Positions 44,710-53,492 of a stretch of 64,000 nt of DNA are shown in pieces. Both the position numbers and the translations under genes were made by a program. Each line of letters begins with the position of its first letter. Within the stretch, counting starts at the first letter, position 1. Location: NCBI GenBank assembly GCA_963849635.1, contig CAWKIA010000036.1, positions 84,200-148,199 on the forward strand, read 5' to 3'. Source of the stretch: CAVRUD01 sp963849635. Its GTDB lineage: Bacteria > Chloroflexota > Chloroflexia > Thermomicrobiales > UBA6265. The notes under the pieces were generated by a model, which had not been told where the DNA came from, searched no databases, and was given only the letters and a program-made list of their open reading frames with translations.

Positions 44710-45204
44710 CTAAACGGACGTCCTCATCACCGGGCTGGATGAATGCGCACTGATCGACGTGTCGGCGATCGCCGCCAAGAGCGTTGCGGCGAGGTACGGC
44801 TTGAGGACCACCCTCACGCCCAGGGTGCCCAGATGGTGCCGCAGGGCGTCGGCCTCGCTGGCGGCCCCAGTGCAGAGCACGATCGAGGTCGCGACGGTCT
44901 TGGGGTCCAGTCGCAATAACTGCAGGAGCGACCACCCGTTGTCGTCTCCTGTCCACTTGTAGTCGAGAACGATAAGGTTGGGCGCGAGCCGCTTGATCTC
45001 TTCGCGGTCGTGGTTGTAGTAGGGGAGGAGAGAGACGACGTATCCCGCCGCTTCTAGGATGTCGTTCACTTCGAGGAGGAGCGATTGGTCCGTGCTAATG
45101 ACCAACACGTGGCGCGGTGCCGTTCGGTCCACGTCGTTCTCCATCGAATTCGAACCGGACCACATTGTTCCAGATTCCAACGTCAACTGTACTACATGAT
45201 GCAA
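44710..45204 (-). CDS. receiver-domain protein (stand-alone response regulator)
   Basis: 164 residues; the receiver starts near residue 32 (HVLVISTDQSLLLEVNDILE). Phospho-acceptor Asp is in LIVLDYKW, Thr/Ser in IVLCTGAA and Lys in VRVVLKPYLAA. No output domain follows, only a short Ser-rich tail. It could relay phosphate or regulate by protein contact. It is convergent with the MalT-like gene; the first 20 residues may be untranslated if a later ATG (MENDVDRTAP) is used. Confidence 0.88.
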   Translation of the reverse strand: MHHVVQLTLESGTMWSGSNSMENDVDRTAPRHVLVISTDQSLLLEVNDILEAAGYVVSLLPYYNHDREEIKRLAPNLIVLDYKWTGDDNGWSLLQLLRLDPKTVATSIVLCTGAASEADALRHHLGTLGVRVVLKPYLAATLLAAIADTSISAHSSSPVMRTSV

Positions 45205-45772
45205 CGGCTCAGATGGATGAAGGTACGCCCTAGACGAACTGAAACTCCTACCTTAATCACGGGACTAACGACTGCGCCACACGCTAACTGGGCTATACCA
45301 GCCCACTCGTGTAGCGATGATCATAGAAGCTGGCCCCTTCGACGTTGCCGCTCCTGCAGTTCGGCCACCTAAGCGGCGAATACGCCCTCGGTCGGATGAC
45401 GCTACACCCACCTATCGATAGCCTGGGAATGGTCATCACCGCAACTGCGCGAAACCCGTGCGAAACGGCTTGTCGTGCGTGTGAAGAAGGGCAGCACATC
45501 ATGGGTCCCGGTACGTCACGACTTCGGGGGTTCTTGCAATGGCTCGGGTTCGCCCCAAAGAGGCAAGCCGGCCTTGTCCCCGTCTACGTTCGATCCGGCC
45601 GCCAGCGCGGCGGAGACCCGCCGCGTTCAAGCCGGAATAGGGGTGTCTGACGGTCACCTCCCGCACGAGGTCAGGTTGATTTTCCGGCTGGAGTGTCTTC
45701 AGCAAAGGCCGCAGACCGCCGAACGCGCGTTGACATACGGCTTGACCGTTCAAGCGTGGCATGGAGGGAACG
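45205..45772. other. intergenic region with a regulon element
   Basis: Between divergent genes. Holds element copy 11, pointing to the HdeD gene, and GGGACTAACGACT near 45260. No gene supported. Confidence 0.5.
45378..45408 (+). promoter_or_regulatory. 31-bp regulon element, copy 11
   Basis: Read on the - strand: GGTGTA, 19 nt with GTCATCCGACCGAGGGC, then GTATTC. It lies 364 nt upstream of the HdeD-type gene. Confidence 0.7.
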
Positions 45773-46537
45773 ATGGCGGAGCAGGCGAAAGCGACGTTGC
45801 AGAAGGGTATTCCGTGGCGACGCGGTCTCGCCTGGTGGGTCGTCGGACTTGAGGGACTCCTTCTCCTGGTCGCCGGCATCTATGTCGTCGCCGCGCCGGA
45901 CAACGCGAAGACCGCGGTTCGCGTCATCATCGGCGCCTTCATCCTGGCAAACAGTGTCGGATCCGTGATGGCCAGCTTTCGGCCGGCAGCGCTTTCGAAT
46001 CCTATCACGCCATATAAAACGCTTTCGGCCGGGTCTGGTCTGACGGTCGGGACAATTGTCGTTCTCCAGCCCTTGACCGAAAACATCACCGACAACGCCG
46101 CTCGGGTCATCCTTGCCCTGGGGCTCTTGGTATTCGGCGTCATCGGTCTCGCCGGCATTTACATGACGCGAGCAACCGGCGGGTGGCCCCGCGGACCGAT
46201 CGTGACTGCCGGGGTGAGCGTCCTCTTCTCGATTTTGATGTTCTACAACGTCAGCAACGAAACGCTCGACATGCGCTGGTTTGGCTATGCAGCGCTCGCC
46301 GTCGGCGTGCTGATCTGCGGATACGCAGGTGCTCTCTACAAAGCTGGGCAGGTCACGCCGGAGGTCGCGGCCACGCAGCCAGATCCAGCCATAGAAAGCG
46401 TGGCAGAAGACCCCGCACCCGCCTCCGCGGAGGCGCCGCGGCCACCGGCCCCCCTTTCGCCGGCACCGACGGCCGCCGAGCCGCAATCCGTCGTTGTCCC
46501 ATCGAGCACCAGCCCATCGGACTCGATGGACGAGTGA
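45773..46537 (+). CDS. HdeD family (DUF308) membrane protein
   Basis: 254 residues from the ATG at 45773, which has GGAGGG just upstream; an ATG 12 nt earlier is less likely. Six helices in three pairs (about 25-45 onward), with the DUF308 glycine and proline pattern (GLLLLVAGIYVVAAP). A long Pro/Ala-rich tail (PAPASAEAPRPPAPLSPAP) follows. HdeD in E. coli supports acid resistance; the role here is inferred. Element copy 11 upstream; a strong hairpin lies just after the stop. Confidence 0.85.
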   Translation: MAEQAKATLQKGIPWRRGLAWWVVGLEGLLLLVAGIYVVAAPDNAKTAVRVIIGAFILANSVGSVMASFRPAALSNPITPYKTLSAGSGLTVGTIVVLQPLTENITDNAARVILALGLLVFGVIGLAGIYMTRATGGWPRGPIVTAGVSVLFSILMFYNVSNETLDMRWFGYAALAVGVLICGYAGALYKAGQVTPEVAATQPDPAIESVAEDPAPASAEAPRPPAPLSPAPTAAEPQSVVVPSSTSPSDSMDE

Positions 46538-46541
46538 TCAG

Positions 46542-46577
46542 ATGCCGGGAGGGGAGCGTGTGCTCCCCTCCCGGCAT
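46542..46577. terminator. 16-bp hairpin after the HdeD gene
   Basis: ATGCCGGGAGGGGAGC, loop GTGT, exact complement. It starts 4 nt after the stop codon; a factor-independent terminator without a clear T-tract. Confidence 0.75.
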
Positions 46578-46641
46578 AAGCTCGCCGTATCTGACCGCCT
46601 CATCAGATCCTTCCGCGCAGCCTAATCCGTCGTATCGACCC

Positions 46642-46672
46642 GAATACTCCCTTGGACTCATGCAGGTAAACC
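46642..46672 (+). promoter_or_regulatory. 31-bp regulon element, copy 12
   Basis: Read on the - strand: GGTTTA, 19 nt with TGCATGAGTCCAAGGGA, then GTATTC. It lies 155 nt upstream of the DUF4397 gene. Confidence 0.7.
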
Positions 46673-46827
46673 CATCCCACACATACCGTCATGCTGGGGC
46701 TCGTGCCCGATCCCTTCAACCGGCGTCACGTGAAGGAGGAGCTAGGCAAGACATCAAGGGCGGCAATCATCCAGGCCAATGACGATTTCGGTCTCCGGAG
46801 TCTAGACAGCACCAAGGAGAGGTCACG

Positions 46828-47589
46828 ATGACACTTGAGCGACGCATATCTGGGAGGCGTGGACGCGGCGTAACCGCGCTGGTGATCGTCGCGGCGCTTG
46901 CGCTGATGATGGTGCCGGCGGGCCTTCGTCAAGCGGCCGCCCAAGACAGCTCGACCACCGTTGATGTCCAGACGCGGGCTGTCTTCCTGCATGCCTCACC
47001 GGATCTGGGCGAGGTCGAGGTTGCCCTCAATTGGGACACTCAGCTTGAAGAGTTCGGGTACGGCGACCTGAGTGACTGGGTCGATGTTCCGCCGGGAGCC
47101 GTGGAAGTAACGATCAACGCCGAACGAAGAGGCATCAACTACATGGTCTTCGACGCCGTTTACCCGGCGCCGGCTGGAAACGACTACTTCATGGTCATCA
47201 CTGATCAACTCGTCGCCGGTGGTGCCTTTGACCGAAGCCCAATCCCCGACAACAGCGCCCGAGTCCAGGTCATGCAGGGATCGGTCAGCCTGCCGGCGGT
47301 GAACGTCGTGGCGACGGGTTCGGACGTCGAGTGGGCCACGCAGCTTCAGTATCCGCGGTCATCGGAAGCCACGGTGGTGCCAGCCGGAAGCTACAACCTC
47401 GAGGTCAGGCTCGCCGATTCCGGTGAGACGGTACTCACTGTTCCCGGCGTCTCGTTGAGCGGCGATACCGTCAACGAGCTGGTCATCATAGGCAACGCGA
47501 ACGACAGCGACCATCCACTCGAGATCAAGGTGCTGTCGAACACCACCCAACCGCGAGACGGTGACAGCGCGGGAACCCCGCCCGCCTAG
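46828..47589 (+). CDS. secreted DUF4397-domain protein
   Basis: 253 residues with a signal peptide (helix VTALVIVAALALMMVPAG, cleavage near AAAQD). The mature part has AVFLHASPDLGEVEVALNWD, repeated beta-type segments and VPAGSYNLEVRLADSGETVL, the pattern of DUF4397 (PF14344). Such domains are cell-surface beta-sandwiches of unknown activity. GGAGA lies before the ATG. Element copy 12 upstream suggests it belongs to the regulon. Confidence 0.88.
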   Translation: MTLERRISGRRGRGVTALVIVAALALMMVPAGLRQAAAQDSSTTVDVQTRAVFLHASPDLGEVEVALNWDTQLEEFGYGDLSDWVDVPPGAVEVTINAERRGINYMVFDAVYPAPAGNDYFMVITDQLVAGGAFDRSPIPDNSARVQVMQGSVSLPAVNVVATGSDVEWATQLQYPRSSEATVVPAGSYNLEVRLADSGETVLTVPGVSLSGDTVNELVIIGNANDSDHPLEIKVLSNTTQPRDGDSAGTPPA

Positions 47590-47774
47590 CCGCGTAGGGT
47601 TCACGAGTGGCGCCCCTTCTGGACGTGCATCGCTGGTGAAACCGAAAGCGTACCTCGCTGAACAGCAACACAAATAGGTTTCAAGCGATGTGGCGCAACG
47701 GATCCATCAGGGTGACCCAATCGTTCTGACGTCCGGAACGTTCGGAGTCAAACGGAAAACACGAGGAGATATCC

Positions 47775-48500
47775 ATGTCTCGCATTGCAGTTGTTACCGC
47801 CGTTTTGCTCACGATGGCGCTGATGGTGACCGGCGCCCTGCGGGCTACCGCCCAAGATGCGACTCCGGATGCGACTCCGGAAGCGACTCCTACCGCCGGG
47901 GCTACCATCACTCCACCGGGTGGAGACTACGCGGACATGGCGGCTAGCTGGGGCCAATGGCTCTTCTCGTTCCCGGCCGCGGTCAGCCCAGCGTCTGACG
48001 CCACCGGCATCGCGTGCGGTCTCGGTCAAAGCGGATCCACCTTCTTCCTGGCTCCTTCAGCCGTTGGTGCAGGGGCGATTACCCGGGCTTGCACGATCCT
48101 CGAAGGGACGAGCGTGCTGGTTCCGGTGATCGCGGTGGACTGCTCTACGGCTGAAGCCGCCCCCTTCTACGGTGACAGTGCCGACACGCTAGCATCGTGC
48201 GCCATGACCAACGCGGACGCGATTACCGGAGGCAACGCGTCGATCGACGGCACCGATGTCGCCGATATCGCCTCGTACCGGGTGCAGAGTCCTGTGTTCG
48301 GCGTCGTCCTGCCTGAAGGGAATATGCTCAACGCGCCGGGCGGGGTTGCCTCGGTCGTCGTGGACGGCGCGTTCCTCAACGTCGAGGGTCTGGCTGCCGG
48401 GGAGCACACAATCTCCTATGGCGGCACGTACGAGAGCGGTGGCGCCATCGATATCACCTACAACATCACCGTGGTGGCGGCCCCGGTAGCGTCGAGCTAA
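47775..48500 (+). CDS. secreted protein with an ATPDATPEATP linker
   Basis: 241 residues. Signal peptide (VTAVLLTMALMVTGALR, cleavage near TAQD), then ATPDATPEATPTAGAT and a domain with WGQWLFSFPAAVSPASD, CGLGQSGSTFFLAPS, TRACTILEGTSVLVPVIAVD. Four Cys residues could form disulfides. The Ala-Thr-Pro linker is common in secreted proteins of Thermomicrobia. No function known to me. AGGAG lies before the ATG. It may be co-transcribed with the DUF4397 gene (gap 185 bp). Confidence 0.82.
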   Translation: MSRIAVVTAVLLTMALMVTGALRATAQDATPDATPEATPTAGATITPPGGDYADMAASWGQWLFSFPAAVSPASDATGIACGLGQSGSTFFLAPSAVGAGAITRACTILEGTSVLVPVIAVDCSTAEAAPFYGDSADTLASCAMTNADAITGGNASIDGTDVADIASYRVQSPVFGVVLPEGNMLNAPGGVASVVVDGAFLNVEGLAAGEHTISYGGTYESGGAIDITYNITVVAAPVASS

Positions 48501-48833
48501 TCCAGATCGGAACCTGCGTCCGTTGCGGGACGTACTTGCCACCGGCAGCATTCCGCGACGGACGCGCGGCGGCGGATGAACCGCCGTCCATAGTGAGGCG
48601 ACATCCGGGAGAAGAAGTCGGCAAGCACAGTGCGGGCAGGAAGCCACTGTCGCCGATGAGCACGCGACGGGATCAAGAGCGAACGACCGTCGCGTGATGA
48701 CTAACGAAGACGTGCGGAAGATTGATCGACCACGCGAGCAAGAGGCTGCACCGCGATCTGCCCGAGCGCTGTGGCCTCCGTCGCACCACGTTTGACAGCG
48801 GCGATCCGTCAGGATGATCGAAGGGCACCTGAG
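48501..48833. other. no gene recognised
   Basis: 333 bases. One frame reads CVRCGTYLPPAAF, reminiscent of a zinc ribbon, but lacks a start and a second cysteine pair. No regulon element was found. Confidence 0.35.
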
Positions 48834-49349
48834 ATGAGCAAGTCGGCGCACATGCTCGCAGCCATCTTCCCCGATCGGGAACATGCCAAGGTCATCCTGG
48901 ACATGCTGGAGCAGATGCACCACGCGCAGAGGGTCAAACTGGTCGACGCCGCCCTGGTGACCAAGGACGACCAGGGCAAGTTGCAGATCGAAGAAACGAA
49001 GGAACTCACCACAAGGAAGGGTGCGCGACGCGGGGCAGTCATCATGGGCTCGATGGCGATTCTCTTCCCGCCCACGATCATCGCCTCCGCGGTCGCCGGT
49101 GGCGTCATCGGCGCCGTCGCCGGCAGACTGCGCGATTCGGGGATCAAGAACAAGCAGATGCGCGAACTCGCTGAGCGCCTCCAACCCGGTGAAGCCATCG
49201 TGGTCGCATTGGCCGAGGATGAGTCGGTGCTGAGGGTGCAGTCGGCTCTCGAAGGTTACGAGGGGCAACTCGTCATCGCCGAGATCGACGAAGAGGCCAT
49301 GATCGAGCTCCACAAAGCGGCGGTGATGAAGGCAGGGACGGAAGGCTGA
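48834..49349 (+). CDS. DUF1269 family protein
   Basis: 171 residues from the ATG at 48834 (the frame extends upstream without homology). It has LVDAALVTKDDQGKLQIEET, KGARRGAVIMGSMAILFPPT, a glycine-rich helix, then LQPGEAIVVALAEDE. It is nearest to 2369-2959. It heads a run of small genes (PRC-barrel x2) on the same strand. Function unknown. Confidence 0.9.
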   Translation: MSKSAHMLAAIFPDREHAKVILDMLEQMHHAQRVKLVDAALVTKDDQGKLQIEETKELTTRKGARRGAVIMGSMAILFPPTIIASAVAGGVIGAVAGRLRDSGIKNKQMRELAERLQPGEAIVVALAEDESVLRVQSALEGYEGQLVIAEIDEEAMIELHKAAVMKAGTEG

Positions 49350-49394
49350 TCGTTGTGTCAATCGCGGCCAACGCTCGGAAAGAGGATAGCGACG

Positions 49395-50084
49395 GTGGTC
49401 CAGTACGAAATTCATATCGGCAGCCACGTCGAAGCGAGCGACGGGAAGTCGCTCGGCTCCGTCCAGCGTCTCATTGTCCATCCGGACGCGAAACAGGTGA
49501 ACGGCTTTCTGCTTGGCAAAGGCCACTTAACCGCGAACCGGATCATTGCCTTGGGCCAGGTTGAATCCGCGGGTCCCCACGGCGTCGTGCTTAAGCTCGA
49601 TGCCCACCAGGCCGAACAGGCGCCGGTCGTCATCCATGAGCAAATGCTCAGGGCTCCAGGCAATCTGACGTACCAGGGAAGATGGGGAGCACAGGCGACC
49701 TTTGAGGGTACGGGAGAGCATTGGGTCATGCGGTCCCCCGAGGCCGATTTTTCCACGATCGATTCCAAATCGCTGTTCTCTCCAGCACCGATTGGCACGA
49801 TCGAAGCGCAGAACATCGACGATCTGCCGGAAGATAGCGTCCTCCTCGGCAAGCGGACCGAGGTCGTCGGCTCTGATGGACGGAAGGTCGGTCACGTCGA
49901 CGGGATCACCGTTGACTCTGATCGACGGATCATTGACTTTGTGGCCAAGGCAGGGCACGTGTTTTCGCACGACGACGTGCGCGTCCCAATGTCGTCCGTG
50001 GCGGGGATCAGTCATGTGCACGTTCGCCTCGATGTCACTGCTGAGTCCGCTGCACATGCGTCGGGTCTTGACCTCGATCCGTAA
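49395..50084 (+). CDS. two-domain PRC-barrel protein
   Basis: 229 residues from the GTG at 49395 (AGAGGAT upstream). The N-terminal barrel begins YEIHIGSHVEASDGKSLGSV; a second starts near residue 145 (LLGKRTEVVGSDGRKVGHVD) and ends DDVRVPMSSVAGI. PRC-barrel domains occur in RimM and in photosynthetic reaction centre subunit H; stand-alone forms in stress loci have no defined role. It follows the DUF1269 gene by 45 bp. Confidence 0.85.
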   Translation: MVQYEIHIGSHVEASDGKSLGSVQRLIVHPDAKQVNGFLLGKGHLTANRIIALGQVESAGPHGVVLKLDAHQAEQAPVVIHEQMLRAPGNLTYQGRWGAQATFEGTGEHWVMRSPEADFSTIDSKSLFSPAPIGTIEAQNIDDLPEDSVLLGKRTEVVGSDGRKVGHVDGITVDSDRRIIDFVAKAGHVFSHDDVRVPMSSVAGISHVHVRLDVTAESAAHASGLDLDP

Positions 50085-50196
50085 TCCCGGGTGTCGCGGC
50101 CCTTCGGGTGCCTTATGGCATGTTGCGGGCGTTCGGCGACGTCGTCTCCACCTGAGACGAATCCCTGCCCGCTCGCTCCGATAAAGGGAACAAGTC

Positions 50197-50760
50197 ATGG
50201 CATCCGATCGCTCATCGCGGCTCGTCAGACTCAGCCGGTCTGACTTCGCAATCGAAAATTTCAATGAGGATGTGCGAGGGCGACACGTGCTCACGATCGA
50301 CGGTGACCGGATCGGCACCGTCGAGGATCTACTGATCGACAGGGAAGATCAGACGGTCCGCTTTCTGCAAGTCGGAGCCGGCGGATTCCTTGGCTTCGGT
50401 GAACACACTTGGTTGATTCCGATCGAGGCCGTGCAAGAAGTCGACGAGTATCACGTTCTCGTTGATCAGTCACGCGAGCACGTCGCTGCCGCGCCGCTCT
50501 ACAACCCTCACGTGGTGCAGACGGATCCGTATCTGAACGACGTCTACGAGCATTACGGCTATCGGCCGCCCTGGGTTCCGGGCGCCGAGACATACGTGAA
50601 CACCTCCTGCCTGGTCTCAACAGGATGTTCCTTGGGCCCAAGGTTTAGTGACCATCCGGAGATTCCCCACCGATATCTGCGGCCGGTTCACGCTTTCTGT
50701 ACCGCTTCCACGACCGAATACGCCCTTAGTCCGATGTCATTACAACCCTCCTCCTTATAA
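50197..50760 (+). CDS. PRC-barrel protein with a doubtful C-terminal tail
   Basis: 187 codons, AAGGGAA before the ATG. The PRC-barrel occupies about 25-100 (VRGRHVLTIDGDRIGTVEDL, then TWLIPIEAVQEV). After about residue 128 (YGYRPPWVPGAETY) the sequence loses family character, and the last 45 codons overlap regulon element copy 13. The original stop may have been lost, or a frameshift may have extended the frame. Confidence 0.8.
   Translation: MASDRSSRLVRLSRSDFAIENFNEDVRGRHVLTIDGDRIGTVEDLLIDREDQTVRFLQVGAGGFLGFGEHTWLIPIEAVQEVDEYHVLVDQSREHVAAAPLYNPHVVQTDPYLNDVYEHYGYRPPWVPGAETYVNTSCLVSTGCSLGPRFSDHPEIPHRYLRPVHAFCTASTTEYALSPMSLQPSSL
50716..50746 (+). promoter_or_regulatory. 31-bp regulon element, copy 13
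   Basis: Read on the - strand: GTTGTA, 19 nt with GACATCGGACTAAGGGC, then GTATTC. It is one of the best matches. It lies 198 nt upstream of the DUF1269 gene at 50945. Confidence 0.75.
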
Positions 50761-50944
50761 TCTCGCGGGTAGATCACATTTCGGTTTCGAGACGCTGGGG
50801 CACCGAGTGCCCGTTCACGTCTAGCCGTCGGAGCAACTCGCGGGAACGAGAGGAGTACACGTCTGTAGGGACAATGCATCGATACTCAGGCGGCGGTTTG
50901 GGAGCGCGTCAACGCTGTCATCCGATGGAAGGAGCAAAGTTGCG

Positions 50945-51437
50945 ATGAGCACTCTGGCGGTGATCGCGTATCCCCAGCAGGACACTGCGGCCCAGGCGGC
51001 TGCGTCGCTGGCGAAGATGCAAAAGGAATACCTGATCGAGCTCGAAGATATCGCCTGGGTCACCAAGAAACCCGACGGGAAGCTGAAGCTTCACCAAGGG
51101 ACCAGCCTCACGGGAATTGCCGCATCGGGCGGTGCTATGTGGGGGTTCATCTTCGGCCTCCTTTTCCTCGCCCCTCTTGCCGGCATGGCGATCGGCGCCG
51201 CCGCCGGCGGCGTTGGTGGGCCACTTTAGCGACCTAGGCATCGACGATAAGTGGATCAAAGAGGTCTCAAGTGCAATTCCAGCCGGTGGGTCGGCGCTCT
51301 TTGTCCTGGCGCGAAACTCACAAAATGAGCGCGTCCTTCCCGAGATGGCGAAATTCGGCGGTACGGTCCTCAAGACGTCGTTGTCCGATGAGCAACAGGC
51401 CGCCCTCGAAGAGGCGCTGTCAACGAATGCCGGGTAG
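50945..51437 (+). pseudogene. DUF1269 gene with a one-base frameshift
   Basis: The first frame (MSTLAVIAYPQQDTAAQ...) runs through the glycine-rich helix GFIFGLLFLAPLAGMAIGAA and stops at 51229. The next frame continues GHFSDLGIDDKWIKEVSSA and ends at 51437 with normal family sequence. The shift is in the GGTGGG run at about 51216-51221. Otherwise it is a full-length relative of 39713-40195. Could be natural decay or a consensus error. Confidence 0.85.
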
Positions 51438-51439
51438 TG

Positions 51440-51453
51440 CGGTAGCTACCGCT
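51440..51453. repeat. 14-bp perfect palindrome
   Basis: GCGGTAGCTACCGC directly after the DUF1269 stop; possibly an operator or terminator stem. Confidence 0.4.
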
Positions 51454-51604
51454 TCTCGCGGTACGAGCGTTTCCCATCTTTGCCGCCAACCGCCGCGGAA
51501 GGGCGTTCGGTCGCTGGGAGGATCGCGGTCGCGGCGGAAACCCACAGCTGCGGGCTTGCGGCACGACCCCAGCGACCACGTCAGGTCCAGAGGGAGAGCC
51601 GCCG

Positions 51605-52165
51605 ATGTTCCGGAATAGACATGCAGGAGCGGGACGCTCCGCACCACCAGAATCCGAAGGTGACCCTGTCGATGTTGCCACGGGGACCGGCAATCGGTAT
51701 CGAATGGTCGAAAAGATGATCTCCATCGGCGACGATTTCTGGATCCAGAACGACCAGGGGCAGCGGGTCTACAAGGTTGATGGCAAAGCACTACGCGTGC
51801 GCGACACCTTGATCTTTCGAGACACGCATGGTGCCGAGGTCTGCAAGATACAGAAGCGGCTCGGCCGGATTCGCGACACGATGGAAGTCGAGGGACCGGG
51901 CGGTCAGCGGATGGCGATGGTCAAGAAAGCCATGATCACACCTCTGCGCGATCGCTACGTCGTCAAGGTGGGCGACGGGCCCGATCTTGAAGTCCAGGGC
52001 AACATCCTGTCCCATGAGTACCGGATCGGCAACGTGGCCACCGTCTCGAAAAAATGGTTCCGGGTTCGCGACTCCTACGGCGTAGATATTCAGCCGGGGC
52101 AGAACGACCTCCTTATCCTGGCGGCGACTGTCTGCATCGACCAGATGGCGAGTGATGTGGGTTAG
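51605..52165 (+). CDS. LURP-one-related (tubby-like) protein
   Basis: 186 residues, GGGAGAG before the ATG. From about residue 32: RYRMVEKMISIGDDFWIQND, then VYKVDGKALRVRDTL, LRDRYVVKV and SKKWFRVRDSYGVDIQPG. This matches bacterial LURP-one/tubby C-terminal-like proteins (PF04525), 12-stranded barrels, function unknown in bacteria. The first 30 residues are polar and not conserved. Part of the rightward run of small stress-type genes. Confidence 0.9.
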   Translation: MFRNRHAGAGRSAPPESEGDPVDVATGTGNRYRMVEKMISIGDDFWIQNDQGQRVYKVDGKALRVRDTLIFRDTHGAEVCKIQKRLGRIRDTMEVEGPGGQRMAMVKKAMITPLRDRYVVKVGDGPDLEVQGNILSHEYRIGNVATVSKKWFRVRDSYGVDIQPGQNDLLILAATVCIDQMASDVG

Positions 52166-52239
52166 CTCTTAGCGTCGGGGAGGGGTGCGGGCCAATCGGG
52201 TCCAGTGCGCCGCCCGCCCGCCGAAGAAGGAAGCACGGC

Positions 52240-52767
52240 ATGACGTACGGACCCATGCAGTTGTTCGCTATCGGCTTCGGTGAGGCCTCGCTGCCAACGG
52301 GGTTTGTGGACGAATTGCGTCGGTTGCGGGACGCGGGGGTGGTCCGTCTGGTCGATGCCGTGTTTGTGGCAAAGGACGAGCACGACAAGCTGAATACGAT
52401 TCGAGTATCCGATATCACCCCGGAAGAAGCCGTCCTCCTCGGCACGATCGCCGGCGCGCTGGTCGGTTACGGCGCCATCGGGGAAGAGGGGATCGACCGC
52501 GGCGCAGAGATTGGCATGCTTTCCTCTGAGGATGGGTTGTTTGGCCTGTCCCCCGATGACATTGACGAGATCGCCGACCGAATCCCGCGAGGCACCGCGG
52601 CGACGTTCATTCTCGTGGAACACCTCTGGGCGATCGGCGTGAAGGACGCTATCCGCGATGCGGACGGCCAAGTCATCGCCCAGGGATGGATCACACCCGA
52701 CACGCTCGTTGCGATGGGCGAGCGGATGGCCGAAGAAGCGGAGTTGCCACCCTCCCGAATGCGCTGA
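52240..52767 (+). CDS. DUF6325 family protein
   Basis: 175 residues, AAGGAAG before the ATG. MTYGPMQLFAIGFGEASLPT, then VVRLVDAVFVAKDEHDKL, a glycine-rich middle and GTAATFILVEHLWAIGVKDA. DUF6325 proteins are related to DUF1269 but lack the membrane hairpin. It keeps GFGEASLP and a conserved HLWA region, and a paralogue lies at 53493. No known activity. Confidence 0.85.
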   Translation: MTYGPMQLFAIGFGEASLPTGFVDELRRLRDAGVVRLVDAVFVAKDEHDKLNTIRVSDITPEEAVLLGTIAGALVGYGAIGEEGIDRGAEIGMLSSEDGLFGLSPDDIDEIADRIPRGTAATFILVEHLWAIGVKDAIRDADGQVIAQGWITPDTLVAMGERMAEEAELPPSRMR

Positions 52768-52837
52768 TCCCTATATCGCGTGCGGAGGCGGATGTCAAAG
52801 CGAAGGGTGACTCCGGTTCAAGGAAGGAGAAGGCGTC

Positions 52838-53071
52838 ATGCCCTGGTACGGCTGGATGTTCGGCATCATGTTATTCACCGTGTACATCACCTGCATCTTC
52901 ACCGTCTGCATCATGACCTTCCAGAAGGGTCGATGGCTTCTCGGGATCATCGGGATCATCTTCCCTGTCCTCTGGCTCGTGGGCGCATTCCTCCCTGCAA
53001 AGAAGGGCTCGCGATACGAGCTCGCCCAAGAGATCCAGTACGCGAGGCAAACGGAACAGTATACGGCGTGA
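52838..53071 (+). CDS. small PAKKGS-family membrane protein
   Basis: 77 residues, AAGGAGAAGG before the ATG. Two helices, then PVLWLVGAFLPAKKGSRYE and a polar tail (LAQEIQYARQ). It is nearly parallel in sequence to 15354-15587. It lies 70 bp after one DUF6325 gene and before another, which ties this small family to the DUF1269/DUF6325 set. Confidence 0.87.
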   Translation: MPWYGWMFGIMLFTVYITCIFTVCIMTFQKGRWLLGIIGIIFPVLWLVGAFLPAKKGSRYELAQEIQYARQTEQYTA

Positions 53072-53143
53072 GCACGTGATACGCGCCCGCCAATTCGTTC
53101 GTCGCTCTTGGGTCGGTGCGACCAACGCGAAACCAGGATACGA

Positions 53144-53287
53144 ATGCAGTTCGGAGCGACGGAGCTGGCAGCTGGTGTCGCCGACTTTACCCGAGCCGCC
53201 GACGCCGAGGTCGCCGCCGATGCCTTCGCCGTGATCCAACTTGCACGTGACTGCGGTCACCAGGTACTGGCACCGATGGACGAATAA
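53144..53287 (+). CDS. possible 47-residue protein
   Basis: ATG with AGGA about 8 nt upstream, then MQFGATELAAGVADFTRAAD and a C-terminal half (IQLARDCGHQVLAPMDE). Codon choice has the GC-rich third positions of neighbours. No membrane helix or known family; it could be a small soluble protein or chance. Confidence 0.35.
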   Translation: MQFGATELAAGVADFTRAADAEVAADAFAVIQLARDCGHQVLAPMDE

Positions 53288-53321
53288 GCGACGTCGGTTC
53301 TCCCTCGAAGGCTCGGCTTCC

Positions 53322-53489
53322 ATGAATACCCGAGACCTCCTTCAGTTCGAGATCCAATACTCGGATCAGGCAGTGGCAGTTGCGTCGTGGATCACCGCGT
53401 GCGGCGGCGCACCGGTCTCAGGCGTGACCGTTCCAAGTCTCGGTAGCGGCGGGGACGTCCGAGCCGCAGCATTTGATATGAGGAGGTGA
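53322..53489 (+). CDS. possible 55-residue protein before the second DUF6325 gene
   Basis: MNTRDLLQFEIQYSDQAVAV, then ASWITACGGAPVSGVTVPS. The stop lies 3 nt before the next ATG, so translation could be coupled. No recognised family and no clear Shine-Dalgarno. Confidence 0.25.
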   Translation: MNTRDLLQFEIQYSDQAVAVASWITACGGAPVSGVTVPSLGSGGDVRAAAFDMRR

Positions 53490-53492
53490 CAC

